NCBI RefSeq assembly: GCF_030159855.1
Contig: NZ_BSNG01000001.1
Span: forward strand, 2,480,001-2,544,000
From: Devosia yakushimensis
GTDB lineage: Bacteria; Pseudomonadota; Alphaproteobacteria; Rhizobiales; Devosiaceae
Reading direction: 5' to 3'
DNA length: 64,000 nt
Position numbers and translations under genes: made by a program. How positions within the stretch are numbered: the first letter of the stretch is position 1; each line of letters opens with the position of its first letter. Positions 8,187 to 17,120 of the stretch are shown here, one piece after another. The notes beneath the pieces are model-generated. The model did not search any database. It worked only from the letters and a program-made list of their open reading frames with translations, and was not told the DNA's origin.

Positions 8187-9070
8187 GCGCCTAGATATTC
8201 AGCGAAAAATGCCAGCGCGGCGGCCCGCATGCGGGGGGTCTCGGCGTGGCCGATACCTGGCTCGCTCACCAGTTGCAGGCGGTCCGGGACAGCGGCGTAA
8301 TGGGGCTGCAGCTCCCGCCAGGCCCGCTCCACCGAGAGAGACGGCGTGAGCTTGTCGGCCTCGCCGATGCAGACCAGTTGCGGGCGCGGCGCAATCAGCC
8401 CGGCGATCGCGCCGGCATCGGTTTCCGCCAACAGGCCCGGCACGGTGAGGTAGATGCCATGCCCGTCATGGGCGCCGAGCTCGATCATGGTCCGGAAATC
8501 GGCGAAGCAGCAGAGATGGGTCACCGCCGCAATCCGCTCATCCAGAGCGGCCAGCCAGTAGCTGAGCATGCAGCCCATGGAAATGCCGAAAGCGCCGATC
8601 CGGTTCGCATCGACATCGGGACGGCTCGCCAGATAGGTCAGCGCCGCCGAATGATCGGACACCATCTGACCAAACAGCGATTTTCCTTGCCAAAGCAAGG
8701 CCTTGGCAGCGAAGCTCTCACTGACATTGGCGCGTTTGCCGAAGACGGGCATGTCGATGGCGAGCGTCACATAGCCCGCTCTGGCGAAGACCGGACCCAG
8801 CGGATCAACCAGATATTCGCGCCCCACCAGGAGCTCCTCGGCGCCGATATCGTAGCGTCCACCATGGGAGTGGCCATAGAGAATGGCTGGCCGGGCTTTG
8901 CCGGTCTCGACAGGCCGGGTGAGGATGCCCCGCACCAGCACGCCATCCAATTCAAGCGTCAGATGCTCGATGATGTAATCGGGGTGCGCTTCGACAGTCA
9001 CGGCCCTAGCCGCAACGGCAGGTTCAGCCAGACCGACAAGGTCGCGGAAGCGAGAACGGGTGAGGGACAT
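8183..9070 (-). CDS. alpha/beta hydrolase (dienelactone-hydrolase/acyl-esterase-like)
   Basis: Soluble hydrolase of 295 residues without a signal peptide. The catalytic triad is readable: Ser164 in GISMG, Asp239 in GEADK and His275 in GIGHAE. An oxyanion-hole segment YGHSHGG lies at 65-71. The fold resembles the abhydrolase_7/dienelactone hydrolase group, which acts on esters or lactones. It converges with the IclR gene and is read towards it, so it need not be part of the sugar operon. Substrate unknown. Confidence 0.85.
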   Translation of the reverse strand: MSLTRSRFRDLVGLAEPAVAARAVTVEAHPDYIIEHLTLELDGVLVRGILTRPVETGKARPAILYGHSHGGRYDIGAEELLVGREYLVDPLGPVFARAGYVTLAIDMPVFGKRANVSESFAAKALLWQGKSLFGQMVSDHSAALTYLASRPDVDANRIGAFGISMGCMLSYWLAALDERIAAVTHLCCFADFRTMIELGAHDGHGIYLTVPGLLAETDAGAIAGLIAPRPQLVCIGEADKLTPSLSVERAWRELQPHYAAVPDRLQLVSEPGIGHAETPRMRAAALAFFAEYLGA

Positions 9071-9161
9071 GGGAGGATCGCCGAGGGAGAGTAATGTCCG
9101 GCGATGATGAACGAGGGGCGTGGCAAAGTCGAGCCTGTCGGCCGGTTGTCGCCATGTTACT

Positions 9162-9176
9162 TGATTTAAAAAATCA
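9162..9176. promoter_or_regulatory. candidate RirA iron-responsive operator (TGA-N9-TCA)
   Basis: The sequence TGATTTAAAAAATCA has the exact TGA-N9-TCA form of the rhizobial iron-responsive operator bound by RirA when iron is sufficient. It lies about 40 bases upstream of the TTG start of the siderophore uptake operon, where a repressor would block transcription. The AT-rich core contrasts with the GC-rich surroundings. Confidence 0.6.
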
Positions 9177-9214
9177 GCTTTGTTAAGGCCAAATACTGAC
9201 TTGGGTGATCAGGA

Positions 9215-10063
9215 TTGGAGCGGCCGGTGCCGGATCAGGACGGCGGGCGCGCAACGCGGCTGACAGGGCTGGATCTGCGGGCGGGCTATGCCGGGACCGA
9301 TATCCTGCAGGATATCGCGCTCGAAGTGCCAAGCGGCGAAGTGACCGTGCTGATCGGCCCCAATGGCTGCGGCAAATCCACCCTGCTCAAGACGCTGGCA
9401 CGCATCCTTTCGCCGTCGAAGGGCCAGGTCCTGCTCGACGGCAAGGACATTCACCAGCTCAATACGCGCGCGGTCGCCGCCAAGCTGGGCCTGCTGCCGC
9501 AGGGCCCCAGTGCGCCCGAGGGGCTGACGGTGCGCGAATTGGTGGCGCAGGGGCGGTTTCCCCATCAATCGCTGCTGCGGCAATGGTCGCAGGCCGATGA
9601 GGACGCGGTGAACGGCGCGATGAAGACCGCCGGCATTACCGACTTTGCCGAGCGCGCCGTCGATACACTTTCCGGTGGACAGCGGCAGCGCTGCTGGGTC
9701 GCCATGGTGCTAGCACAGGAAACCGAGCTGATCCTGCTCGACGAGCCCACTACCTTTCTCGATCTCAAGGTGCAGGTCGATCTCATGGACCTGCTGACCG
9801 GATTGGCGCATGAGCGCGGCCGGACGCTGGTCATCGTGCTGCATGAATTGAGCCTGGCGGCCGCCTATGCCGACTATCTGGTGATGATGAAAGAAGGCCG
9901 GATCGTCTGTGCCGGGGCGCCGGACGATATCTTCACGGCCGAACGGCTACGCGACGTGTTTGGGCTGGAGGCAAGCGTGTTGCGCGACCCGACCAGCGGC
10001 AGGCTGGTCTGCGTGCCGTTTGGCGCCAAGCGGCAGAGCCAGGCGAAAGTGGCGGCACAATGA
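9215..10063 (+). CDS. ferric-siderophore ABC transporter ATPase (FepC/FecE-like)
   Basis: ATPase of 282 residues, first gene of the siderophore operon. Walker A is GPNGCGKST (about 49-57), the signature is LSGGQRQRC, Walker B LILLDEPTTFLD and the switch region VLHELSLAA. The start is uncertain: a TTG at 9215 or an in-frame GTG at 9227; neither has a strong ribosome site, and the protein family normally begins near TGLDLRAGY. The stop overlaps the next permease start (ATGA). A RirA-type box lies just upstream, in line with iron control. Confidence 0.92.
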   Translation: MERPVPDQDGGRATRLTGLDLRAGYAGTDILQDIALEVPSGEVTVLIGPNGCGKSTLLKTLARILSPSKGQVLLDGKDIHQLNTRAVAAKLGLLPQGPSAPEGLTVRELVAQGRFPHQSLLRQWSQADEDAVNGAMKTAGITDFAERAVDTLSGGQRQRCWVAMVLAQETELILLDEPTTFLDLKVQVDLMDLLTGLAHERGRTLVIVLHELSLAAAYADYLVMMKEGRIVCAGAPDDIFTAERLRDVFGLEASVLRDPTSGRLVCVPFGAKRQSQAKVAAQ

Positions 10064-11079
10064 GCGACGCCGCCGCGGCACCTGCGCGCCATCCCATACG
10101 GGCAGTGTCGGGCGCGCCGATCCTGCTTGGTCTGCTGGTCTTGATGTTCCTGCTGCATATCGCGGTGGGGGCAAAGCCGCTGGCGCTCGGTACGGTGGTG
10201 GATGCAATCACCGTCTTTGACGCCAAGAACTTCGACCACGTGATCGTCCGCAACCTGCGGCTGCCACGAGCTGTCATCGCCGTGGTGGTTGGCGCGAGTC
10301 TGGCGCTGGCGGGTGCGCTGATGCAGGGGGTGACGCGCAATCCGCTGGCCGATCCGGCCCTGCTCGGCCTCACTGCGGGTGCTTCCTTTACCGTGGTCAT
10401 GGCCAGCAGCCTATTGGGGATTACGGCCATGGCGCTGATCCCCTGGATCGCCATGGTCGGCGCGCTGGGAGCGGCGCTGGTGGTCTATGTCATTGCCCGC
10501 TATGTGCCGGGCGGTGCAACGCCGCTGAGCCTCACGCTATCCGGGGCTGCGGTGAGTGCGTTTCTGGGGGCGCTCATCTCCATCGCGCACCTGCTCGATC
10601 AGGATACGTTCGACAATCTACGCGTCTGGCTGACGGGCGGATTGGCTGGGCGCGACATCAATCTGCTCTGGTATGTGGGGCCCTGGCTGGCCGTAGCGCT
10701 GGCCGCAGGCATAGCGCTGGCGCCACGGGTAACGCTATTGGCCATGGGCGACGAGGTTGCCCAGGGGCTGGGCGTGCGCACCGGCATGCTCAAGCTGCAA
10801 TTGCTGGCGGTGGTGGTGGTGCTGACGGCATGTTCTGTGGCGCTGGCCGGGCCGCTAGGCTTTATTGGCCTGGTCATTCCTCATGTGGTGCGGCTCTATG
10901 TGGGCTCGGACTATCGCTGGGTAGTGCCCTATGCGGCGCTGGCCGGGGCGATCTACCTGCTCTCGGTCGATATCGCGGCGCGCATTGCCATTCCGCCGCG
11001 CGAGATTTCGACCGGCATTATCACCGCGATGATCGGCGCTCCGCTTTTCGTGCATCTGGTACGGCGGAGGATGCGGTGA
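10060..11079 (+). CDS. ferric-siderophore ABC permease 1 (FecCD/FepD-like)
   Basis: Inner-membrane permease of 339 residues with about nine to ten transmembrane helices. It carries the family landmarks LRLPRAVIAVVVGASLALAG (residues 67-86), MQGVTRNPLADPALLG, and GPLGFIGLVIPHVVR, the ATPase-contacting loop. It forms the transport channel as a heterodimer with the second permease encoded immediately downstream. Overlaps with both neighbours (four bases each) show a tightly coupled operon. Confidence 0.94.
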   Translation: MSDAAAAPARHPIRAVSGAPILLGLLVLMFLLHIAVGAKPLALGTVVDAITVFDAKNFDHVIVRNLRLPRAVIAVVVGASLALAGALMQGVTRNPLADPALLGLTAGASFTVVMASSLLGITAMALIPWIAMVGALGAALVVYVIARYVPGGATPLSLTLSGAAVSAFLGALISIAHLLDQDTFDNLRVWLTGGLAGRDINLLWYVGPWLAVALAAGIALAPRVTLLAMGDEVAQGLGVRTGMLKLQLLAVVVVLTACSVALAGPLGFIGLVIPHVVRLYVGSDYRWVVPYAALAGAIYLLSVDIAARIAIPPREISTGIITAMIGAPLFVHLVRRRMR

Positions 11080-12146
11080 GATCGGAACTGGCTTCGCCCC
11101 GCCATTGGGTGCTGCGCGATCCGCGAGAATGGGTCGCGCTCAAGCTGCCGGTGCGGGCATTGGTTGCGCTGGTGCTGTTGGGGGTCGCACTGCTTGTGGT
11201 TAGTGCGCTGAGCCTGGCCACCGGCAGCTATGGCGTGGCGCTGGGCGAATTGATGGAGACGCTGCGCGGCATCACTATCAGCCGGGCCATCGACAATGTG
11301 GTTTGGGAGTTCCGCTTCCCGCGCATCCTCACCTCCGCGCTGGTCGGGGCCATGATGGCGCTATCGGGCGCGGCACTGCAGAATGCGACGCGGAACGGCC
11401 TGGCCGATCCCTCACTGGTGGGTGTTAGCCAGGGCGCGGCGCTGGCCGTGGTTACCCTCACCGTCCTAATGCCCGACCAGTCGGGAGCCTTGCGTCCCTG
11501 GGCGGCATTTTTCGGGGCGATCCTCGTCGCCCTGGCCGTGCAAGGGCTGTCCCGCACCCGCCAGGGCGGCAATACGATCCGCTTCATCCTGGTCGGCATT
11601 GGCTTGTCGGCCTTCATCTCCTCGATCACCTCGACGATGATGACCTATGGCCAGATCGACCGGGCCATGGCGGCGCTGGCCTGGCTGTCAGGCTCGATCA
11701 ATGCGGCGAGCTGGAACGATGTCTGGACCTTGTCCGCCGCGCTTGCGGTTCTGATGGCGGCATTGCTGGGCATCAGCCGCACGATGAGCGCGTTGCGCTT
11801 TGGCGAAGCAACCGCCGTTGGGTTGGGCGCGCCAGTGCGGTTGGTACGCAATGTGCAATTGCTCATAGCGGTCGCGCTGGCGGCCGTTGCCACCTCGGTG
11901 GTGGGACCGCTGGGCTTTGTCGGGTTGATTGCCCCCCATGCCGCCCAGCGCCTGGCTCCTGCGGGGATTGGCCTGCACCTGGTGCTGACGGCGATGATTG
12001 GCGCTCTCCTCGTGTCGGGAGCCGATCTTGTCGGGCGCGCAGCCTTTGCCCCCATCCAGATTCCTGCCGGCCTGCTCACCGCATTGATCGGCGTACCGAT
12101 CTTCATCGCGCTGCTGCTGCGCAGCCGCGCAACAACCACACATTGA
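11076..12146 (+). CDS. ferric-siderophore ABC permease 2 (FecCD/FepG-like)
   Basis: Second permease subunit, 356 residues from a GTG start at 11076 that overlaps the stop of permease 1 (GTGA). The reading frame is open further upstream, but that part lies inside permease 1 and shows no membrane-protein character. Family marks are FRFPRILTSALVGAMMALSG, LQNATRNGLADPSLVG and GPLGFVGLIAPHAAQR. It pairs with the product of 10060-11079 to make the channel. Confidence 0.92.
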   Translation: MRSELASPRHWVLRDPREWVALKLPVRALVALVLLGVALLVVSALSLATGSYGVALGELMETLRGITISRAIDNVVWEFRFPRILTSALVGAMMALSGAALQNATRNGLADPSLVGVSQGAALAVVTLTVLMPDQSGALRPWAAFFGAILVALAVQGLSRTRQGGNTIRFILVGIGLSAFISSITSTMMTYGQIDRAMAALAWLSGSINAASWNDVWTLSAALAVLMAALLGISRTMSALRFGEATAVGLGAPVRLVRNVQLLIAVALAAVATSVVGPLGFVGLIAPHAAQRLAPAGIGLHLVLTAMIGALLVSGADLVGRAAFAPIQIPAGLLTALIGVPIFIALLLRSRATTTH

Positions 12147-12160
12147 TCACGGAGATTGTG

Positions 12161-13153
12161 ATGCGTCATTTGCGTTCTGCCGGCCTGCTGGCCCGCGCTT
12201 CTGGCGTGATCGCCATGGCCTTGCTGTCTGCAATTTCTCCGGCGCTGGCGCAGGAGTTTCCCCTGACCATCGAGCATACATTCGGCACGACGGTCATCCC
12301 TGCCAAGCCCCAGCGTGTCGCAAGCATCGATCATGGCGGTATTGGCAACCTGTTGGCTGTTGGCATCCAGCCGGTCATCGTGCGGGACTGGCGCGACAAT
12401 TTCCCATTTACCGCAGGTCCCTGGGCGCGGCCCTATCTCAAAAGCGAGCCGGTGGTGCTGAGTGGGGACCTCGACGTCGAGCTGATCGCCAGAGAGAATC
12501 CGGACGTCATCATCGCCCTGGCTTCCGGCATCGATGAAGCCATGTATGCCAAGCTCAGCCTTATTGCGCCGGTGGTGGCCGTTCCGGCTGGCGTGGGCAA
12601 TTACGCCTTGCCCTGGGACCAACGTGCCCTACTGGCGGCCCGCGCGGTGGGCGAGGAAGCCGAAGCCATCCGCCAGATCGAGGCAATCAATGCAAAACTG
12701 GCCGATGTCCGCGCCAGCCACCCCGAATGGGTGGGTAAAACGGCTGTTGTTGGCGGTGTCTATGACGGTGAATTCAGCGCCTTCAACAAACTGGATGTGC
12801 GCGCCAAGGTCATGGCTGCCCTGGGCTTTGCCACGCCTCAGGCGCTCGATGAGGTCACCCAGGAAACCTTCTCGATCCGCTTTTCGCCCGAAATAATCGA
12901 ACCGATCGATGCCGACGTCATCGTCTGGTACGGCATGACGGCAGGCCTGCAGAATGCGCTCGACTACCCCACTCGCCCCTTTCTCAAGGCGCACGCGACG
13001 GGTGGCGAAATCTTCCTGACCGACGAGCAAGTGGCTGCCTTCGCCCGCACAACGTTGCTCTCGATCCCGGTCACTATCGAGAGCCTTGTGCCCATGCTCG
13101 AGGCCGCCGCCGATGGCGACCCGGCAACAGAGGTCGAAGGTGACCTGAACTAA
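12161..13153 (+). CDS. ferric-siderophore periplasmic binding protein 1 (FecB/FepB-like)
   Basis: Exported binding protein of 330 residues with a signal peptide of about 35 residues ending near ALAQE. The mature protein opens with IEHTFGTTVIPAKPQRVASID, the usual first strand of type III (helical-backbone) siderophore binders, and includes ARENPDVIIAL. The start at ATG 12161 is chosen because GGAG lies 8 bases upstream; an in-frame TTG at 12143 is less likely. It is clearly more distant from binding proteins 2-4 of the same operon than those are from one another. Confidence 0.9.
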   Translation: MRHLRSAGLLARASGVIAMALLSAISPALAQEFPLTIEHTFGTTVIPAKPQRVASIDHGGIGNLLAVGIQPVIVRDWRDNFPFTAGPWARPYLKSEPVVLSGDLDVELIARENPDVIIALASGIDEAMYAKLSLIAPVVAVPAGVGNYALPWDQRALLAARAVGEEAEAIRQIEAINAKLADVRASHPEWVGKTAVVGGVYDGEFSAFNKLDVRAKVMAALGFATPQALDEVTQETFSIRFSPEIIEPIDADVIVWYGMTAGLQNALDYPTRPFLKAHATGGEIFLTDEQVAAFARTTLLSIPVTIESLVPMLEAAADGDPATEVEGDLN

Positions 13154-13171
13154 CAGATCTGGAGCCATGGA

Positions 13172-14158
13172 ATGACCTTTCGCCTGCCCTTTGTTGCACT
13201 GGTCCTGTTTGCCGGACTTCTTACCGCCGTTTCCGCGCAGGAAACGCGGTCCTACACCGCCGCCAACGGCACATTCGACATTCCGGTGGCGCCACAACGC
13301 ATTGTGGCGCTCAACGACCAGATCGTGGCCCTGCCGCTTTATGAACTCGGCGCTCCGGTCGTGGGCAGTGCCGGACGCACCGATGCAGAAGGCAATCACT
13401 TCCTGCGGGGCGGCATGGACACGCTGGGAATCGATTATGCCAATACCGGCATGGGCTATGTCGGCGGGTTCAACGGGCTGGATGTCGAGGCCATTGCCGC
13501 GCTCGAGCCTGACCTGATCATTGGCGGCCCTTACACCGATCCGGCCGTGGCCGAGCAGTTGCAGAGCGTGGCTCCCACGCTGATCATCAACAATGCCGAG
13601 CTGGGCCTGATCGAAACCATCCGGGCGCTGGCCGATGTTTCGGGCAAGACGGGCAATTTCGAAGCCCGGCTGCAACGCTATCGCGACAATATCGCGCGCA
13701 CTCGCGGCTATATCGGCAATTCCGAAGAGGTTTCGGTCACGCTGACCTTCATGTTCCCCGCTGCCGAGGAATTGTGGGTCTACCGCCATGGTGGCAATCT
13801 CGGCGCCATCACCCAGGTCGTGCGCGATCTGGGCTTCAAGGAAACCGCGCCCATTGCCGCGCTGCCCACCAATGAGGTCACGTTCAGTCCCGAGCTGATA
13901 CAGGACCTCGATGCCGACTTTGTTTTTGGCTTCTATCGTCAGCAGCCCGACGCCACGCCGGCGACTGTGCTGGCAGCGTATGAGAAATTCGCGCCCGGCT
14001 GGTGCCTGGCGCTCACGGCGTGCCAAAACGGCCAGTTCGTACTGTTGCCGGGCCCGACATTCGGCACCACCATGGCCGGGCTGGATCTGGCACTGGAGCT
14101 GGTGGAGGGCCATGTCGCCGGGCGCCCCTTCACGCCGTTCGACGAAGGCCAGCAATGA
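13172..14158 (+). CDS. ferric-siderophore periplasmic binding protein 2
   Basis: Exported binding protein of 328 residues with a signal peptide (about 1-22, ending near VSAQE). The mature N-terminus ETRSYTAANGTFDIPVAP aligns with those of binding proteins 3 and 4, as do LEPDLIIG and a C-terminal pair of cysteines (WCLALTAC) placed as in the others (FCEFL.AC), which probably form a disulphide. It is therefore an older member of a local duplication series. The stop overlaps the start of the sucrase/ferredoxin-like gene (ATGA). Confidence 0.9.
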   Translation: MTFRLPFVALVLFAGLLTAVSAQETRSYTAANGTFDIPVAPQRIVALNDQIVALPLYELGAPVVGSAGRTDAEGNHFLRGGMDTLGIDYANTGMGYVGGFNGLDVEAIAALEPDLIIGGPYTDPAVAEQLQSVAPTLIINNAELGLIETIRALADVSGKTGNFEARLQRYRDNIARTRGYIGNSEEVSVTLTFMFPAAEELWVYRHGGNLGAITQVVRDLGFKETAPIAALPTNEVTFSPELIQDLDADFVFGFYRQQPDATPATVLAAYEKFAPGWCLALTACQNGQFVLLPGPTFGTTMAGLDLALELVEGHVAGRPFTPFDEGQQ

Positions 14159-15048
14159 GCAAGCATCTTTTCTGCCGCGACGTGTGCCTCGAACGCGGCG
14201 AACCGCTGGCGGGCACGGGCAATATGGCCGAGCGCTTCATTTTCGTGCGCTGGCCGCGCGGAAAGTGGCGGGTGCCGCGCTTTGAATCGGCCGATATGGG
14301 CCCGGCTCTGTCCCGCGCCATTCAAGGCGCGATGAAGCAGGGCATCCACGTTGCCCTGGTGGACCGGGTCGGGGAAACCGACACGCTGCCCATGCTGCAG
14401 GCAAATGGCATGGTGGCCGACTTCGACGGCGAAGACGAGCTGGCAGCCGCCATTGAACGGGTTACGGCAGGTGAGCCGCTGGCCGGCCGCCCCGATCCGC
14501 GCCCGATCCTGCTCTGCTGCACCGATAGCCGGCGCGACGCCTGCTGCGCGCGCTTTGGCTTTGCCACCTACAAGGCGCTGGTGGCGGCGGCCGATCCGGC
14601 GGAAATCCAGATTTTGCAGGCCACCCATGTCGGCGGTTGCCGTTTTGCCGCATCGCTGGTGTTGCTGCCGGTGCAGCGGCGCTATGCGCGGCTGACGCCT
14701 GAACAGGTGCCGGAATTTCTCGCCACCATCCGGCGCGGGGATATCTACCTGCCCGCCTATCGCGGCCAGGCCGGCCTGCCCGAAGCCGCGCAGGTGGCCC
14801 AGCACGCGGCCATGGTCTGGTCCGCCAGCCACAGCGCGGGCGCGGCTGTGCAGATGGAAGCGGTGGAATGGCCCGAGCCTGCCGATGGCCTCGATTTCGT
14901 GGCGCCGCTGCGGATCGGTGGCCAGCGCTATGACGTGCATATGCGCACCGAGATCATCCCGGTCAGCGGGCGCTGCACGGCGCTGAGCGAAGAAGAACCT
15001 GAATTGACGCCGCGCTGGCGGGCCCTTGAGGTCGTTTCGGCGCGCTGA
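14155..15048 (+). CDS. sucrase/ferredoxin-like [2Fe-2S] protein (AIM32-like thioredoxin fold)
   Basis: Cytoplasmic protein of 297 residues of the sucrase/ferredoxin-like family, which binds a [2Fe-2S] cluster through a Cys-x8-Cys pair and an HxGGH motif. Here the cysteines are present (C122 and C131 within CCTDSRRDACC), but the His motif reads THVGGC: H158 is kept and the second ligand is Cys162. YRGQAGLPEAAQVA near residue 202 is the other conserved block. Translational coupling to a siderophore binding protein on each side suggests that it reduces or releases iron from the imported ferric siderophore, but that role is inference. Confidence 0.82.
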   Translation: MSKHLFCRDVCLERGEPLAGTGNMAERFIFVRWPRGKWRVPRFESADMGPALSRAIQGAMKQGIHVALVDRVGETDTLPMLQANGMVADFDGEDELAAAIERVTAGEPLAGRPDPRPILLCCTDSRRDACCARFGFATYKALVAAADPAEIQILQATHVGGCRFAASLVLLPVQRRYARLTPEQVPEFLATIRRGDIYLPAYRGQAGLPEAAQVAQHAAMVWSASHSAGAAVQMEAVEWPEPADGLDFVAPLRIGGQRYDVHMRTEIIPVSGRCTALSEEEPELTPRWRALEVVSAR

Positions 15049-15067
15049 CGACTATCTGGAGTATGCA

Positions 15068-16027
15068 ATGACTGCCAAACTGCTGATCGCGGCCGCCCTA
15101 TTGGCTGGCCTCACCCTCCCCGCCCTGGCACAGGAGACCCGGAGCTTTACCGACGATGCCGGCCGCATAGTCGAGGTGCCGGTACACCCGCTCCGCATCG
15201 TATCGTTGCATGATAGCTCGTTGACCGTGCCACTGATCGAACTGGGCGTCATCCCGGTCGGCAGCTTCGGTCGTCCCGGCGCCGATGGCCAGACCTATAT
15301 GCGCGGCGCGGCCACGCTGACGGGCGCAACCTTCGAGAATTCCAACATTGCCTATGTCGGCGGTTCGCCGGCCGATCTCGAGGCCATCGCTGCCCTCGAA
15401 CCCGACCTCATCCTGACCTCGACCTTCCAGGAGGTTCCGGTCGAGCAATTGGAAAAGATCGCCCCCACCGTGGTTGTCGAGGACAATATGCGCGGCGAGC
15501 TGGCGACCTTCGAGGACATTGCCGAGCTGACCGGCACCCAGGACCGCCTCACCACGCTCAAGGCTCGCTACGAAGGCCAGATCGCCCAGATCCGCAAGCT
15601 GATCGATGGCAAGGACATCACCGCCTCGATCATCCTGACGCAGAACGGACAGATCGCGGCCTGGAACACCTATGGCGTGCTCGGCAAGGTGCTGCGCGAC
15701 GCCGGGGTCACCTTCCCCGAGATCATCGAAGCCATCGAGGGCAGCGAACGCGAACTGTTCTCGGGCGAGCAATTGCAGGCCTTCGACGCCGACGTGATGT
15801 TCGTGACCTATGACCTGGCGCGCGATGACGGGCCGGACGTGGTGATGGATGAATTGAACACGATCGCGCCCGGCTTCTGCGAATTTCTCTTCGCCTGCAG
15901 CAATGACCAGCTCGTGCTGCTGCCGCGGGAGGATGCGGTGGCCCGCTCCTATACCGCTCTGGGCCTGATGGCCGAGGCCGTGCTGGTTACGCTGACTTCA
16001 ACACCGCTCAAGCAGATGTCCCCATAA
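15068..16027 (+). CDS. ferric-siderophore periplasmic binding protein 3
   Basis: Exported binding protein of 319 residues starting at ATG 15068 (TGGAG nine bases upstream); signal peptide ends near ALAQE. It begins ETRSFTDDAGRIVEVPVHP and shares most of its length with the next gene: LHDSSLTVPLIELGV, EAIAALEPDLIL, LAELTGTQDRL-type helix and the FCEFLFAC cysteine pair. It is one half of a recent tandem duplication and probably feeds the same permease pair with a related chelate. Confidence 0.9.
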   Translation: MTAKLLIAAALLAGLTLPALAQETRSFTDDAGRIVEVPVHPLRIVSLHDSSLTVPLIELGVIPVGSFGRPGADGQTYMRGAATLTGATFENSNIAYVGGSPADLEAIAALEPDLILTSTFQEVPVEQLEKIAPTVVVEDNMRGELATFEDIAELTGTQDRLTTLKARYEGQIAQIRKLIDGKDITASIILTQNGQIAAWNTYGVLGKVLRDAGVTFPEIIEAIEGSERELFSGEQLQAFDADVMFVTYDLARDDGPDVVMDELNTIAPGFCEFLFACSNDQLVLLPREDAVARSYTALGLMAEAVLVTLTSTPLKQMSP

Positions 16028-16041
16028 GAGAGGATTTTCCC

Positions 16042-17007
16042 ATGAGTATTCGTCTGTTATTGGCGGGGCTGGCCCTTGCCGCAACGCTGACCCAAGCCGC
16101 CCTTGCCCAGGAAACCCGCAGCTTTACCGACGATGCCGGGCGCGTAGTGGAGATTCCCACCCATCCGCAGCGCATCGTGTCGCTGCACGATCTGTCGCTG
16201 ACCATTCCGCTGATCGAGCTGGGCGTAGAACCCATCGGCAGCCAGGGCCGCACAACGGCGGAAGGCAAGCCATTCATCCGCTCCAGCGCGGTCTTGACCG
16301 GGGTCGATTTCGACAATTCCGAAATCGTCTTTGTCGGCAATTCGCCGGTGGATGTGGAAGCAATCGCGGCGCTGGAGCCCGATCTCATCCTGGTCAATCC
16401 CAACTGGAACTATGGCAATCTCGACCAGGTGGCGACCATCGCCCCCGCGGTGGTGCTCGATGACACGATCCGCGGCGATTTCGGCATGTATGACGCGATC
16501 GCCGACATTACCGGCACGCAGGATCGGCTGGCGATTCTCAAGACGCGCTATGAAGGCCAGATCGCCCAGATCAAGCGCCTGATCGATACCCAGAACATCT
16601 CGGTCAATGTGATCCAGGGTGTGGATGGGCAGATTGCGGTCTGGCACACCTATAGCGCGCTGGGCAAGGTGCTCCGCGATGCCGGCTTTGTCTTCCCCGA
16701 GCGTGTGGACGCTATTCCGGAGGGCGATTTCGAGCGGTTGAGCGCCGAAGCGCTAGCCGAGCTTGATGCCGATTTCGTCTTCGTCACCTACCGCACCGAC
16801 ACGCTGGAAACGCCGGCCGATGCGATCGGTCATCTCGAGGAGGTCGTGCCAGGCTTCTGCGAATTCCTGCATGCCTGCCGGAGCAACCAGATGATCATCA
16901 TGCCGCGCGAAGAGACTTCGGCTGCGTCCTATTATGGGCTGGGAGCGCTGACCTATGCGGTCATTACCCACATTTCGGGCCGCCGTTTCGAACCCATGCC
17001 GGACTGA
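16042..17007 (+). CDS. ferric-siderophore periplasmic binding protein 4
   Basis: Exported binding protein of 321 residues, close paralogue of the preceding gene (14-bp gap): the same mature N-terminus ETRSFTDDAGRVVEIPTHP, LHDLSLTIPLIELGV, ITGTQDRLAILKTRYEGQIAQ (split here, residues about 156-176) and FCEFLHAC. Signal peptide about 1-22. It is the last gene of the siderophore operon; a nested hairpin follows. Differences lie mainly in the loops, as expected if ligand preference has shifted. Confidence 0.9.
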   Translation: MSIRLLLAGLALAATLTQAALAQETRSFTDDAGRVVEIPTHPQRIVSLHDLSLTIPLIELGVEPIGSQGRTTAEGKPFIRSSAVLTGVDFDNSEIVFVGNSPVDVEAIAALEPDLILVNPNWNYGNLDQVATIAPAVVLDDTIRGDFGMYDAIADITGTQDRLAILKTRYEGQIAQIKRLIDTQNISVNVIQGVDGQIAVWHTYSALGKVLRDAGFVFPERVDAIPEGDFERLSAEALAELDADFVFVTYRTDTLETPADAIGHLEEVVPGFCEFLHACRSNQMIIMPREETSAASYYGLGALTYAVITHISGRRFEPMPD

Positions 17008-17017
17008 TCTTTCCAGT

Positions 17018-17060
17018 ATCGGGGCGGGGCCAGGTTCCCTGCCCCGTCAGCTGCCCCGAT
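17018..17060 (+). terminator. nested hairpin after the siderophore operon
   Basis: Outer stem ATCGGGGC (17018-17025) pairs with GCCCCGAT (17053-17060), and an inner GGGGC/GCCCC stem lies within. It sits 11 bases after the stop of binding protein 4. No T-run follows, so it is either a weak terminator or a 3'-end-protecting structure. Confidence 0.45.
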
Positions 17061-17120
17061 TGCACGGATAGGGGTGGCGTGACACAAGAGGTGACGCTCA
17101 ACCTCATCGTGTTGTACCCC

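Noticed and set aside
12629..14155. Open frame of 508 codons on the minus strand opposite two siderophore-binding-protein genes
   Set aside because: The binding-protein genes have signal peptides and family motifs; this frame has neither.
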